Assembly (NCBI GenBank): GCA_904063045.1
Contig: CAJFCJ010000005.1
Coordinates: 1,457,167 to 1,521,166 of the forward strand
Direction of reading: 5' to 3'
Source of the DNA: Dimorphilus gyrociliatus
Taxonomy: Eukaryota > Annelida > Polychaeta > Dinophilidae
DNA length: 64,000 nucleotides
Positions 47,601 through 58,341 of this stretch are shown one piece after another. Below the pieces are notes generated by a model. That model ran no database searches and was not told the DNA's origin. It was given only the letters and a program-made list of their open reading frames with translations. Position 1 is the stretch's first letter. Each line of letters begins with the position of its first letter. A program made the position numbers and the translations under genes.

Positions 47601-50600
47601 ATTAATATTAGAACGAGATTTCTCGTTAAAGAACTAAGGTAATCGTTTTTTGAATAAATTTAATTACTATTATATATGCTAAAGGAAATATTTAACATAG
47701 TTACTGAATAAGAAAAAGCATTAGCAAATAAAAATTCATTAAAATATTAAATATCCATGCTTTAATGATGGAGTGTACCATTCCTCAATACTTAGTAATA
47801 ATAAATATCTATAATCATTAGAAAAACAAATTCAGGTCAATTACGAATTTCTCAAACTCAATAAAGTATTTTTTCTATCACAAACGATATAAATCAATCT
47901 ATACTATATATATACACAAAAAATTAGCAATTAAAATATAAATAGGCTTAGTTGTTTCATATTGACGTAAATATAAATGAGTTATAGTCATATGAGCGTA
48001 CATGAAAAGTCGTTTTTTATAAAATATGAACACAATAGATGGCGTTTGGACTGCAAAAAAATCCCTTTAGATAGAGCATATAGGTCATGGCTTGGTCAAT
48101 AAATGAAAATAGGGTATATTTAGAATTCGTATATACTTTAACAATAAAATTAGCTCTAGGAAATATCTTTAACGGATTAAATCAATTACAAAGAGCTAAT
48201 TATTCAAAAGAAGTATTATCAAGAAAGTAAATTTTAAAAAATATAGTAAGAATACCACATGTTTTATATCGTAACTTCCACGTTAGCAGCAGGCCTTATT
48301 TGAAGGGACTCCCTATACATTCAGTGATCAAATTTTTATCGTTCAAAAAAAAACATTAAGCCTACGATCATACAATTTCAAAATTTTTCAATAGGTCCAA
48401 AAAAAATTATTAAAATGTAATATAGAATTTAAAATTGGTTGAATAAGTATTCTATAAGAGTAGTGCAAGGTAAATGTAGCTATTTTTATCGTTTAGATTC
48501 ATTAACCTTGCTTGCCATCCAATGTAAAAGTTATATACTGTTAGAGTAAACAAGTTATAAATAGTGTTCAGTCTTTTAACAAAAAAAAAAGCTTGATTGA
48601 GAAAAAAAAATCTGTAAATTTTATTTATTTGTAGAAAACTGTAAAAAAATTTACAGATTTTTCAAAAGTCAACAATAATTGACAAATCAATCATAACAAA
48701 TAAAATGGACGTCGAATGAACCATTTCTCTTATACAGTCGGTTTAGAACGAGGTCAATAAAGCTGAGTTTTTTTAGTGGATAGGCCTATCTTAAAGTAAA
48801 CATGGTTAAAGTTTTAAGCTACAACGTTTTTACACAAATAATCAATACTATTTTACAAACTGTAAAGAAGTTCAATTAAACTATTCTCTCTTAAAATAAT
48901 AATTATTCCCCTAAAACTTTCTAATACATAATTCATTATATCTGAATAACAATAGTAAAGTATTAAAATATGAAAAGAAACTATTAAAAAACAAAAAATA
49001 GCTATTATTTAATTAAAATAAAGTTACGAAAGGGCAAATCATTAATTATACATCATTATTTAATTCGATTATTTAAGAATCGTTATGCTTTTGATAAAAA
49101 CAAAAATTGTAATCTTTGGGCTACATTTGATGGTTAAATGAATCATTTTGAAAAGTTTAATCCATGTTAACTTTGTCCTACTTTTGATGGAAAGATACCT
49201 AAGCAAAACATGAAAACAATCCTGAGACGATTATGAGTGAAACAACTCGTCTACTTCTCTATAAGATATATAGCATTTTTAGATGTTTACGAGAGAACAC
49301 TTTTTTTTTCATATTTGATATTTGTGACGTAAATAATTCAAACAACTCTACCTATCAATAAATAATAGGTGCAAACCGATAGGCCTAAATACGATAGAGT
49401 GTATTGGTCCTATAAGGGACTTTGGTTAAATATTGTTTACCTGTTCTGGTATCTGTAACATCAACTTTGCTAACCGTTCGTTAAACTCTTACCTCTCTTT
49501 GAGATTTTTCTTAACCTAGTTTTAACTGTTATATCTTAATCATAAAAACCCTATTATTTTTAAAACACTATTTGCTAACTAAATTTCTAGGAGCTGTTTA
49601 CTCCACATTATGCTAAACTTTGTTATGCAACTGACCTACATAGCCCGCTCGTGTTTGTCCTCATTACAACTCATCTAAATTTACCCACCAAAGGGTCGAT
49701 TATGAAATGCTTAAATTATTGACTAATACTAATGTTGACTTGATTAGTGTCCTTGATTATTTCGCAGCTGATTGGATGGTCCAAAACGCCACCTACCTAA
49801 TCTAAACAAAAACAATAATATACTAGGCCTGTGTCGATTACTCAACAAAATAAAAAATTGAGGTGTTACGTAATATTTTCAACCAATAAATAAGCTTCAA
49901 TTTCATTATTTCACAACTTAGATCGAGTATTCTTTATCATAAATGATTTCCTAAGTTGGTCAAGAACAAAATTAGCACATTACATCTTTCCTAATTATGA
50001 TTGACCGGAAAAAAAGATCAAGTTAAAGGAAGATAAAAACCATGTCATGTATTAACGGATGTAGCTTAATTACGTTGTTATAACAACAAAAATAAGTTAG
50101 TATCGAATGAGTGTATATGCCTAAGAAAAGTAGGTCACACGTGTCTGAACTTCTGTATTATAGGGAGTAAATATATCTATACAGAAAATAGAGATCGATT
50201 TATCAAAATCTAAGAGGATTTGACTCTTTTGCTCTTATTAAGAAAAACCTGATATAACAACTTGTAAGCTCTAATGAATAAAAATCTATTGTAATATATG
50301 AGCAATCACTTTATAAAAACACAATTATACTCAATACTCATAATTGGTTGAACGGGGGTAATTAGACTTAATTAAGAAATATTTGAATCTTATACCCCTT
50401 TAATGGTTTTAAGTCTTCATTTCTGATTCTCAAAAAGCAATTTTCTTCTAACTACCAAGAAAGAGGCTGCTTATTTCTTTGAATATCAAGAACAAAGAGC
50501 ATAGAAATAATTTCTGCTTCTGACTTAGTACCAATTACAAATCTTAATTTGAACGAATAGTCTGAAGTATATATGTCCTCAATGATTCTAGGTCAAATAG

Positions 50601-51375
50601 ACCTTAATTGATATTATCTTATAAAGTGGATCGCACCATATTTAGCCTTGAAAATTGTAACAGTTTCGATCATTTGTCATTCATAGCTATCGTGTAGGAT
50701 CTCTTTGGACATTGCATTTGCACGTGACCTCTGTTCTTATTTCTGTTTTCTTTTATTCAGAAGTCCATGAAGGTGCTTTGAGAATTCTGACTTTTTCGTT
50801 TTTTATGTTAAATTTTAAATATTTGCCATTGAAATTTAGTGTGTCAATGCTTTTAATAGAAATACTGAACCCTAATCCTATATAACAAAGATAGAAATAT
50901 TTGTTATAGTATTTTCCTTGCATGTGCAAGTTAGACCTAATATTTTATTCATTCCTTTAGCAGCAAGATATTTAATATATTAGGGTAAAAATGCACAAGC
51001 TCATGTCTCAGCTCGTGTCATAGCACAAAGGAGATAGCATATATATGTATGCTCTAAGTACAGAATCTAGTATTTTAACGAAAATTCAAGAATTCTTACC
51101 TTCCTTGGCTCTTTGAAATCAGGAAATGGAACAATATAAAAGGCAGGCAGAGATGTTAAAGTTATAAGAGCAATTATCACTATTACATTAACATATGGAT
51201 ATTTACAAATATAAGTCGCGTATCTGCAAAAAAGAAAAAATACGTTTAAAACTGTATACGAAGAGATTATGAGATATCATATTTCAATGAAAATGTACTG
51301 GTATCTACTAAAAACTTATTTAATAAACCTTTCAGAAGGATTTAAATCTTTCAATTTTCTTCTGAGAGATTCCAT
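44687..51375 (-). CDS. Dispatched-like RND transporter (Hedgehog release)
   Basis: Dispatched is a Patched-related RND protein that exports cholesterol-modified Hedgehog. Three exons are seen: 51329-51375 (MESLRRKLKDLNPSER), 51100-51223 (TM1) and 44687-47362. The luminal loop is followed by a sterol-sensing domain with FFPFMNLLCLLILIAIGADD and VSHITAIKCFGIF, nearly superimposable on vertebrate DISP1. The second RND half has TVGSLVLAGWQLNILESVAI and GLSIDFAIHYGVAF. The acidic residues in TM4 (GADD) and TM10 (SIDF) that take part in cation coupling are present. These blocks favour Dispatched over Patched or PTCHD. The protein is about 930 residues, shorter than human DISP1 (1524), mainly because the long cytoplasmic tail is missing; it ends NLYESV. 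Confidence 0.9.
48037..48046 (+). promoter_or_regulatory. CTCF-like motif
   Basis: AGATGGCGTT inside the long Dispatched intron. Confidence 0.25.
48606..48662. repeat. Perfect 17-bp inverted repeat (hairpin)
   Basis: The arm AAAAATCTGTAAATTTT at 48606-48622 is the exact reverse complement of 48646-48662, with a 23-nt loop. Such arms occur in MITE remnants or structured RNAs. It lies in the long Dispatched intron. Confidence 0.6.
49785..49794 (-). promoter_or_regulatory. CTCF-like motif
   Basis: AACGCCACCT (reverse AGGTGGCGTT) inside the long Dispatched intron. Confidence 0.25.
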
Positions 51376-51463
51376 TATAGTACCAATTTCAACAGCGATC
51401 AATAGAGAACTAAGGGTGAAGACATTTCATTGAATGGCCTGGAGAAGAATTCAAGCTTAATCT

Positions 51464-51473
51464 GGCGCCACCT
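51464..51473 (-). promoter_or_regulatory. CTCF-like motif upstream of Dispatched
   Basis: GGCGCCACCT (reverse AGGTGGCGCC), 89 bp upstream of the Dispatched ATG, in the longer context GCGCCACCTGTCGTTA. Confidence 0.35.
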
Positions 51474-52357
51474 GTCGTTATAGAATAAATATTATGCACT
51501 ACAATATTATTGCTACTAGTAAATCTAACGTATCGTCATAAAACATGAAAATTTTACAGTAATTGATTGCAGTTTCTAACAGTCTGACAGATACTGAAAA
51601 AGTTGATAATCAATATCACTATGTAGCTAAGCAACTGTTATTTTCCTATGCAGAAATTATACAGGTAAAAGATCTTTCTCGCCATTTCAGCGTATAAACA
51701 TGCGCATATTGATTTCGGATTGAAACAAGCAAAACAATTCGATCCTAGAAAAGAACTTCGCAAAGATCTTTTGTTCAATGCTCACCATGCGGTTTTAAAA
51801 CTTTCTAGAAAGTAGCTCAACTTAAAGTCTACTTCATTTCCATCATTAGCATTAAATATATACGCTTGAAGCGTCAATGAACCTATTTATTTAGTAATTG
51901 TTTTGCACTTCACCGAAAGAACATCGCTGTATCCGCAAAATTGTTTAAAATTTTATCGATACTTCGATGATCGAACAAAATATCCCTTATCTCTGAGCAA
52001 TATAAATCTTCACCTAGATGGATGTATAGCCTATAACGTAAAAGCAAAGCTTCTAAACTTTAAAATGTTTGTTTATTTATATTACAGTTTAATTAGACCT
52101 TGTATATTACTTATCTCAGTCATATTCTTTTAGAGACTAAAATTTATTTTCCTTTCTATTTCTACTATAAGCCTGTATTGCTTGTTCAATAATTAATGAC
52201 TGAATGAATACTAAGCTGTAAAAGTTTCAATTTTACTTCTTCATTCGTTAATTGTCAATTGGTTCCATATTTTACGTATGGACTTTGTATTAGTTGACAA
52301 ATCAGACAGATTTACAAACCTGAAACGGATTTCAAAATAAGTTAATGTTGTTAGGCT

Positions 52358-52367
52358 AACGCCCTCT
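52358..52367 (-). promoter_or_regulatory. CTCF-like motif, weaker match
   Basis: AACGCCCTCT (reverse AGAGGGCGTT) in the large intergenic interval. Confidence 0.2.
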
Positions 52368-54116
52368 ATCAGCTGAATATATTAAAAGTAATAGGCATCC
52401 TAAACTGCCGAAATTCTCGTATGCAAATGAATAGTTGAAAGATTACTTGTATTTTGAAAAAAAATACTTTCAACCAGTTTGATAGTTTGTCTAAAGGTCG
52501 ATGTAGGACTACAACTCTAACATGTTGGACCCAACCATATGCAGGATTTTTGTCGCTTTTACTATTTCCAGCGTTATTATTTCACAATAGTAAACTATAA
52601 TATTAATATTAATACAACAGTGAACCCAGCTTTTCGAGTTTATGCAAAATTGTTGGCCTAAATTTTAGCAGTCGAACTGTTTTTTTAACGACAAACGAAA
52701 AAATCAAATTAAGTTAATTCATACTTTATTTCATTTAATAAACTGTTAGAAAGCCTAGGAAGGTGTATACTTTAATCCGGAAATGTAAATGTATCTATAA
52801 TAGAATCCTGTTGATAAGAACAAAGAAAAATTTGTTTTTAAGCACAGAACTCGAGAGGAAAATTTGCAAATGTAAATGTAGATTGAGTTGATAAATTCTA
52901 ACACGTATACAGTCACATTCTAAAAGAAATTGTAAGTTACTATGTAGACTCCACAAAGAAAGCGTACATTTTACCTAGGCCTGATTTATTTGTTTAGTTT
53001 GATAAAAATTTTCTTTCTTCGGCACGTGCAATTGTTCCCAAGTATTCGTATCAATAAACAATTTATTGTTGTACATATTATTATTAAAACATAAACATAA
53101 TGACCCAATCGTATAACTTTTTTCTAAATAAAAATCGAGAATAAACACCTATTATTGATCTATTAATTGAAGCGTTTTCGAATCAGCTGGCAATACTTAT
53201 TAAATTCTATAAATAGGCTAATTGAAATGGAAAAAACATATGTAATTTGTTGTAAACATCTATTTCGTTGAAATTCCGTTGAAGAATTTCTTTAATAATA
53301 GAATGAAAATAAATTTTATTCTGACGGGGTTCACGTGTTGCAATTAGGCTGCAAAATCTCTTTAAAAGTGATTTACACCAATTTGCTTAATGCTGCTAAT
53401 ATATATTCAACGTCAATTTTCATTCTCAAAAGTACTATATACCTGGTTTTACCACAAGGAGGCTCTTGTGAACTTGTGCTGAAACTTCTTTGTTGCAAGA
53501 GAATTCGGCTAATGTTAAACTGCCTAATACTATACCTACCGGTCTCACATTTAACGGTTAAAACCAAACTATTTAGTCGGTTTAGCCAATCAACAAAGAG
53601 TTGAAGGCTTTCATAATTGGAAGATAAGCACCAAATAGAAAATGTTTGTTACGATATTTAATGAAAAATGTTAATTCTTTGAGGAATCACTGACAACAAA
53701 ATAAGAATTGACTGCCTTAATGTTGCATAATCCTTCTATCTCAAATAATCCTTATCCAAAAGGCTAGTGCCGCCTTTGTCCTCTCTTATGGAATAAACAA
53801 TGATAAGGAATTGCACAAAAGTCAGACGAAATTAGACTTTGATATTCATTTTGCAGAATTCTAGATACCTAGAGAGGAAATCTAGTTCTACATCAAAAAT
53901 ATTAATTCCTCCTATAACTTATACCTATTTATCTTACTCGTGAATATACTCAAATGCAATAGTATGAAACATCATGCTGGTTGGTCCATCTGTTAGACAA
54001 TTGTAAGCTTTGTTGAAAAGCAAATAAGAGTACTCTAAATGCGATTTAATGTGAAATTAGTTTTACAGATATGATTATTGGTAATGAAAATTCTTTATTT
54101 CATTAATTAGTATAAT

Positions 54117-56301
54117 TTAAATCGTATTAATTTCACCCAATATGTTAACTTTTCTATTTTTGTATCTTGACGAGACTTCCTTAGCTATTTGATCCTTCAA
54201 CTCAAAAGTTCTCTTTCTAATTGTATCCAACTTAGGCAAGAGTTTCTTTTCATCTTCAATTGCCTCAAGTCGATTTTGAACCATTAAATGACTCATAGCC
54301 GTCATTTTTTCAGCATCAGTGAGAAGCTGTTTCAATTTATCAGCTACCCTTTCTACATATCTTGGAGAGTCCCTTATCATCATTAGATCCTGTGTTTTAG
54401 CGTCCGTTAACAAGTTCAGGATATGTTTTGCAAGCGATTCCATAAATTCAACATTATCCAAACTTTTCAAGAGGTCAGATGGAGCTCCATCGAACGTAAT
54501 ACTAGTTATTGTATCGTTAGTATTAGAACCTAATTCCAATCGGCGCAACGAAAGAAACGAGATTAACTGTAAATTATAAAACAGTATTAAGTTTGAAATA
54601 AAAATAAAACTTTATAAACCAGGAATAATCAGAAGCTAACAAAGTTTGCTACAAAATTTGCTTGCCTGATCAACTTTAAGTCTTATTATAGTAATTAACA
54701 TGTAGAACTGGGTCTTAAACCAATAGAAAGTAACTAGCACAAAAAGTGTGACTTAAGCGACAATTAACATACTGTATATTGTACATGGTAATTACCTGCT
54801 TAACTGCTTAGATAATATGAGTTTCTAGACCATTTACCAAGTTTATAGTATTCTTAGCTTTTAAAGTTACAAACCTCATAAATGTCGTTTAGAAACAAGT
54901 TTCTAGAATCGCCATAATCTAAAACTCCCCTCGCAAAACAGCCTCGAGCAACACCCTCTTCGGATTTTATTGTCTCAATCCCTTTGCTATCGTTATTATC
55001 TCCATAATCAATTTCCTGACCTCCACCTTCAATTGTAATCTACATAAAAAGGAAATTATAGCTAGAGCTGAAAAGGCAAAATAGGTGTTTACCGCAGAAA
55101 AGTCAATAGTTTCAGCTGAAGGATCTTCATTAATGTTTCCCCAATCAATCTAAAGCACGAATAAAATTAGTAAGAATAAGAATACATAAAATAATTTTAA
55201 AATTCAACCTCTTCTGTATCTTTCTCTTCTTCATCATCAAATGCAATAGTCTCATCTGAAATCTCAATCGAGTTCGGTATCTCATTGAATTTCCACTCAT
55301 AAACGGTGCAATTTCCTTTTTCCAAAATTAAACGAAGCATAGACAGTTTGTCTTTACTTCTATATACAAAATGAAATATGTGACAATTGCTTTCGAAATG
55401 CTATTATAGAAAAAAAATATCTTACTTTTCGCCACTTAAAAATTCTGTAAAGTTTTTATAATATTCATAAGCAGGTTTCAATTCTTTAACTTCGCTGGCT
55501 ATTTCGTTGAATTTTTGCGGTAGATCATTGGATAAAGCAGTTAGTTCAGTTTTTAACTTTCGACCTTCAATGCCAATCTTTTTAGTTTCAATTTTAAATT
55601 TATTCATTCGCTCAGATGATATTCCTGCATAATCACTTTCTTTCTTGGCAAACTCCTATTTAACAGATAAGTAAGATTTCATTGAATTAATTTGCTAAAA
55701 TTACCTTTTGGTTTTGTCTTAATTTAGATAATTTTTTTTTCAACGAAGGAATATCGTAATTCACATTTCTAGCTAACAATTGAGCAGCTTCCGCAAGATA
55801 TAAATTATCTTTTTCATATAAGCTGACAATTTCTTGCCAATCTTTCATTCTCTGTGAAGAATATCTTCCAAAAATATTTTTCGTCTCTTTTTCAGTTTCT
55901 TTTAATATTTCAATTATTTTTATACAATGAAAATAATTAATATCTATTAAAGGAAAACAATTATTATCGCAATTTACATTTGTATATTTTAAGCTAACAT
56001 GTTCCCTGAAGTAGTTTGGTCACAGAATCAACTTCTGGCATGTCTTGAATTGCAGAGTTAATCTTTTCTCTCACAATTAGAGCATCTTTTTGCCATTGTT
56101 GTTTACAGTGTCGTCTATTTATTAACCAATCTGTTGAAATGCAAAGATTTTGATTAATTTACTATAGATATGGACTGAGTTAACCTGCAATTAATATATC
56201 TATAATATAGTGATGATGTTCAAAGACAATTTGCAGCATAAAATCTTACCAAGTAGTTTATTGAAGTGTATATCTATAGGTAAGTATTCCTCTGACATCA
56301 T
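54117..56301 (-). CDS. CDK5RAP3: CDK5 regulatory subunit-associated protein 3 (UFMylation ligase adaptor)
   Basis: CDK5RAP3 (C53) is the third member of the UFL1-DDRGK1 UFM1 ligase complex at the ER and acts in ribosome-linked ER-phagy. The N-terminus MMSEEYLPIDIHFNKLL, then DWLINRRHCKQQWQ and REKINSAIQDMPEVDSV, aligns closely with the human protein. A long coiled coil follows. The acidic middle contains EIDWGN and EIDYGD, the shuffled ATG8/UFM1-interacting motif type. The C-terminal helical part (DSPRYVERVADKLKQLL and VSSRYKNRKVNILGEI) matches the human end. About eight exons with small introns; start at 56301 (tandem ATG ATG), stop at 54117. Confidence 0.94.
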
Positions 56302-57086
56302 TTATTATCGCTCAGCACGCATATGTCTATTAAATAATCCAAATTGAACGGTTGATTTACTAGATACTTAACAACTTGCAAATTGAAACAAGTTGAAATT
56401 CAAGATAGTCGTTTATTTACGAAGAAGAAATAGTTTTAAAAGTAAATGTTGTGCTTTTTCTATCTCCTATGTGTTACCGGAAAAGCAAAACATTCGGTTT
56501 GCACCACGTGATCAAATAACAACACGTTCGGTTTAAATAAGCAGAACTTGATTATGCGATGATTATAACTTTAAAAAGTTTAATTTATCAAACGTTTGCG
56601 AGTGTGTGCAGTACTTATGAAAAAATTATACAAATTAAACGAGAAACTAAGTTTCTTAATTTGTATATTTCGTACAATTATCAACAGTCGAATATTTAAT
56701 GAATATTAATTAAAGAATCGACTTGGGTGTACGTGCACTTAAATACAATATAGAGATTTATACGTATGAATTGCGGGAAAAAATAGTCTCGTTGACATAT
56801 TTATCCAGGTGGCTACCTCAACAAAACCAGCTGGAGATTTTCAAAATTAACGTTACGATTACATTCACGTCAAACTTTGTCAGTTTATAAATGAGTAGAT
56901 TGAGTTGTGAATCTATATTTTCTAAGGAGGCAATCGTTTAGTGGACAAAAATTAAAAAAAGTGTTTTTAAATATTTGAATAAACATCAATGTTAATTTTG
57001 TCAATGAATATGGAAAACAAAGGATGCAAATTTGGATATGTATTATTTTCAACTCTAAGTGTTATTTTATGTTTGTAAATATTAAA
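56302..57086. promoter_or_regulatory. Divergent region, CDK5RAP3 and the four-TM gene
   Basis: About 785 bp between outward-facing genes, presumed to contain both promoters. The motif AACAACACGTTCGG near 56519 is partly echoed at about 56485. No ORF or TATA box is clear. Confidence 0.4.
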
Positions 57087-57943
57087 ATGCATTCACCTAA
57101 TTATAATAAATTCCCATTTATACACCGTCTATCGAAAACAGCGGCTATATCGAGCGGATTTTATATTCACGCTAGTAAGTCTACATCTAGTAATCTAATA
57201 GAAAAAATTGTCGATAGAATGAACTATACAACTGCCGAAGTGGAAATGGCAAAAAACTTTGTCGGATTAGGACTTGGTTTTGGTTTTGTTTTAATATTAC
57301 CTTTTGGAATTTCCACCATATTTGGTTTAAGTTTAGTGATGTTCGCGAAAAACTCTTGTTGGGTGAGAAAATTTTGCGTTGTAAATCCCATTTGTTTGCT
57401 CCTTAGACTAATTGTAAATAATTTTTTTTTCAGTTTGTATTTCATGTAGTCCTCGGGTTTGTAATTAATGTTTTAAGTTTGGCAGCTGCATTATGTCTTA
57501 GTTATGCAATTCGAGGGTTAAAAACTATAAATAAGGAACGGATTAGATTCGAAAGTAAGTTTAACAATCTGCTTTACGTCTATATTTAATAATATTATGC
57601 TTTTAAATATTTTTGTTGATTAATCTAATCTTGCATTTAAGATTTTACGAATGCAACATCACCAGATAAATTAAACGAAATCATTGCCTTCTTGATATCT
57701 TCTTGTGTTTTATATTTTATAGCTTACATATGCTATGTCATATCAACATTATTAGTATGCTTTGTTTGTCGAGAAGTGGAAAAATTATTGGGTTCATTGT
57801 CAATTAAATTTCCAATGAGGCCAACCATTATTGAAGTGACTGGAAAAGGACCAATAGCTCCTGAGGATTTAGTCAATGATTCTGAATCCGCAAAACCCAT
57901 TCAACCGTCAGAGGCAGTCTCTACTACTAGAGGGAATAAATAA
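57087..57943 (+). CDS. Unrecognised protein with about four TM segments
   Basis: I do not recognise this family. The start at 57087 (MHSPNYNKFPFIHRLSKTA) is chosen because the upstream in-frame extension looks noncoding. Three exons are visible: about 57087-57362, 57433-57554 and 57643-57943; the splices keep frame. Hydrophobic segments are GLGLGFGFVLILPFGISTIF, VVLGFVINVLSLAAALCLSY and ISSCVLYFIAYICYVISTLL, plus part of the exon 1 end. The N-terminal segment is polar and basic and the C-terminal tail (from LLGSLSIKFPMRP) is cytosolic-looking with Pro/Ser/Glu. An Asn-rich loop (NFTNATSP) could be glycosylated. It may be a small ER or plasma-membrane protein of about 215-240 residues. Confidence 0.7.
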
Positions 57944-58341
57944 CTTCTAAATTTATTCATATATACTTATATATTCATCTCGTTGTTTTTGTATTTTGTG
58001 CCGAGTTTTGCTTTCTTGTTTACCCTTTTTTTTAATTAATTTACTTTATCGTTTCATGCACAAGAAATATCTTTATTCGAATAAAAAAGAATTCTTCTAT
58101 TGAGTGCAAAGTTTTTTTGGTATGGAAATAAAGTCTTACACAACCAAATTTAGATGATTTAGAATATCACAAGCACCAAACCTGTTTTTGACAAACAAAC
58201 GATGGGGCCTAGACCAATCGATCGAGGCTGGATTCCCATTCCAAACTAATATATTTCTCTCTTCTAGGCAATCTATCGGGAGGGAGCTGGTTACCAAGCT
58301 GATGAAATTTCTGCCTCTTGCCCGCATTTGACGGCCAAGTC
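57944..58341. other. Tandem intergenic spacer
   Basis: About 400 bp of 3' UTR of the four-TM gene and upstream DNA of the GS-like gene. A short upstream ATG ORF (58302-58331) could act as a uORF. Confidence 0.45.

Larger units (their letters stand above)
47363..51099 (-). other. Long second intron of the Dispatched gene
   Basis: A 3737-nt intron with canonical ends (GTAAGAATT donor, CTAAACAG acceptor), dwarfing the 50-200 nt introns elsewhere. It contains no long ORF, but holds a perfect 17-bp inverted repeat at 48606-48662 and CTCF-like motifs at 48037 and 49785. It may carry enhancers or a noncoding transcript. Confidence 0.75.
51376..54116. other. Largest gene-free interval, between Dispatched and CDK5RAP3
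   Basis: About 2.7 kb of AT-rich DNA. It includes CTCF-like motifs at 51464-51473 and 52358-52367. A patch at about 53320-53620 is open on both strands but resembles no family I know. No gene is supported. Confidence 0.55.
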
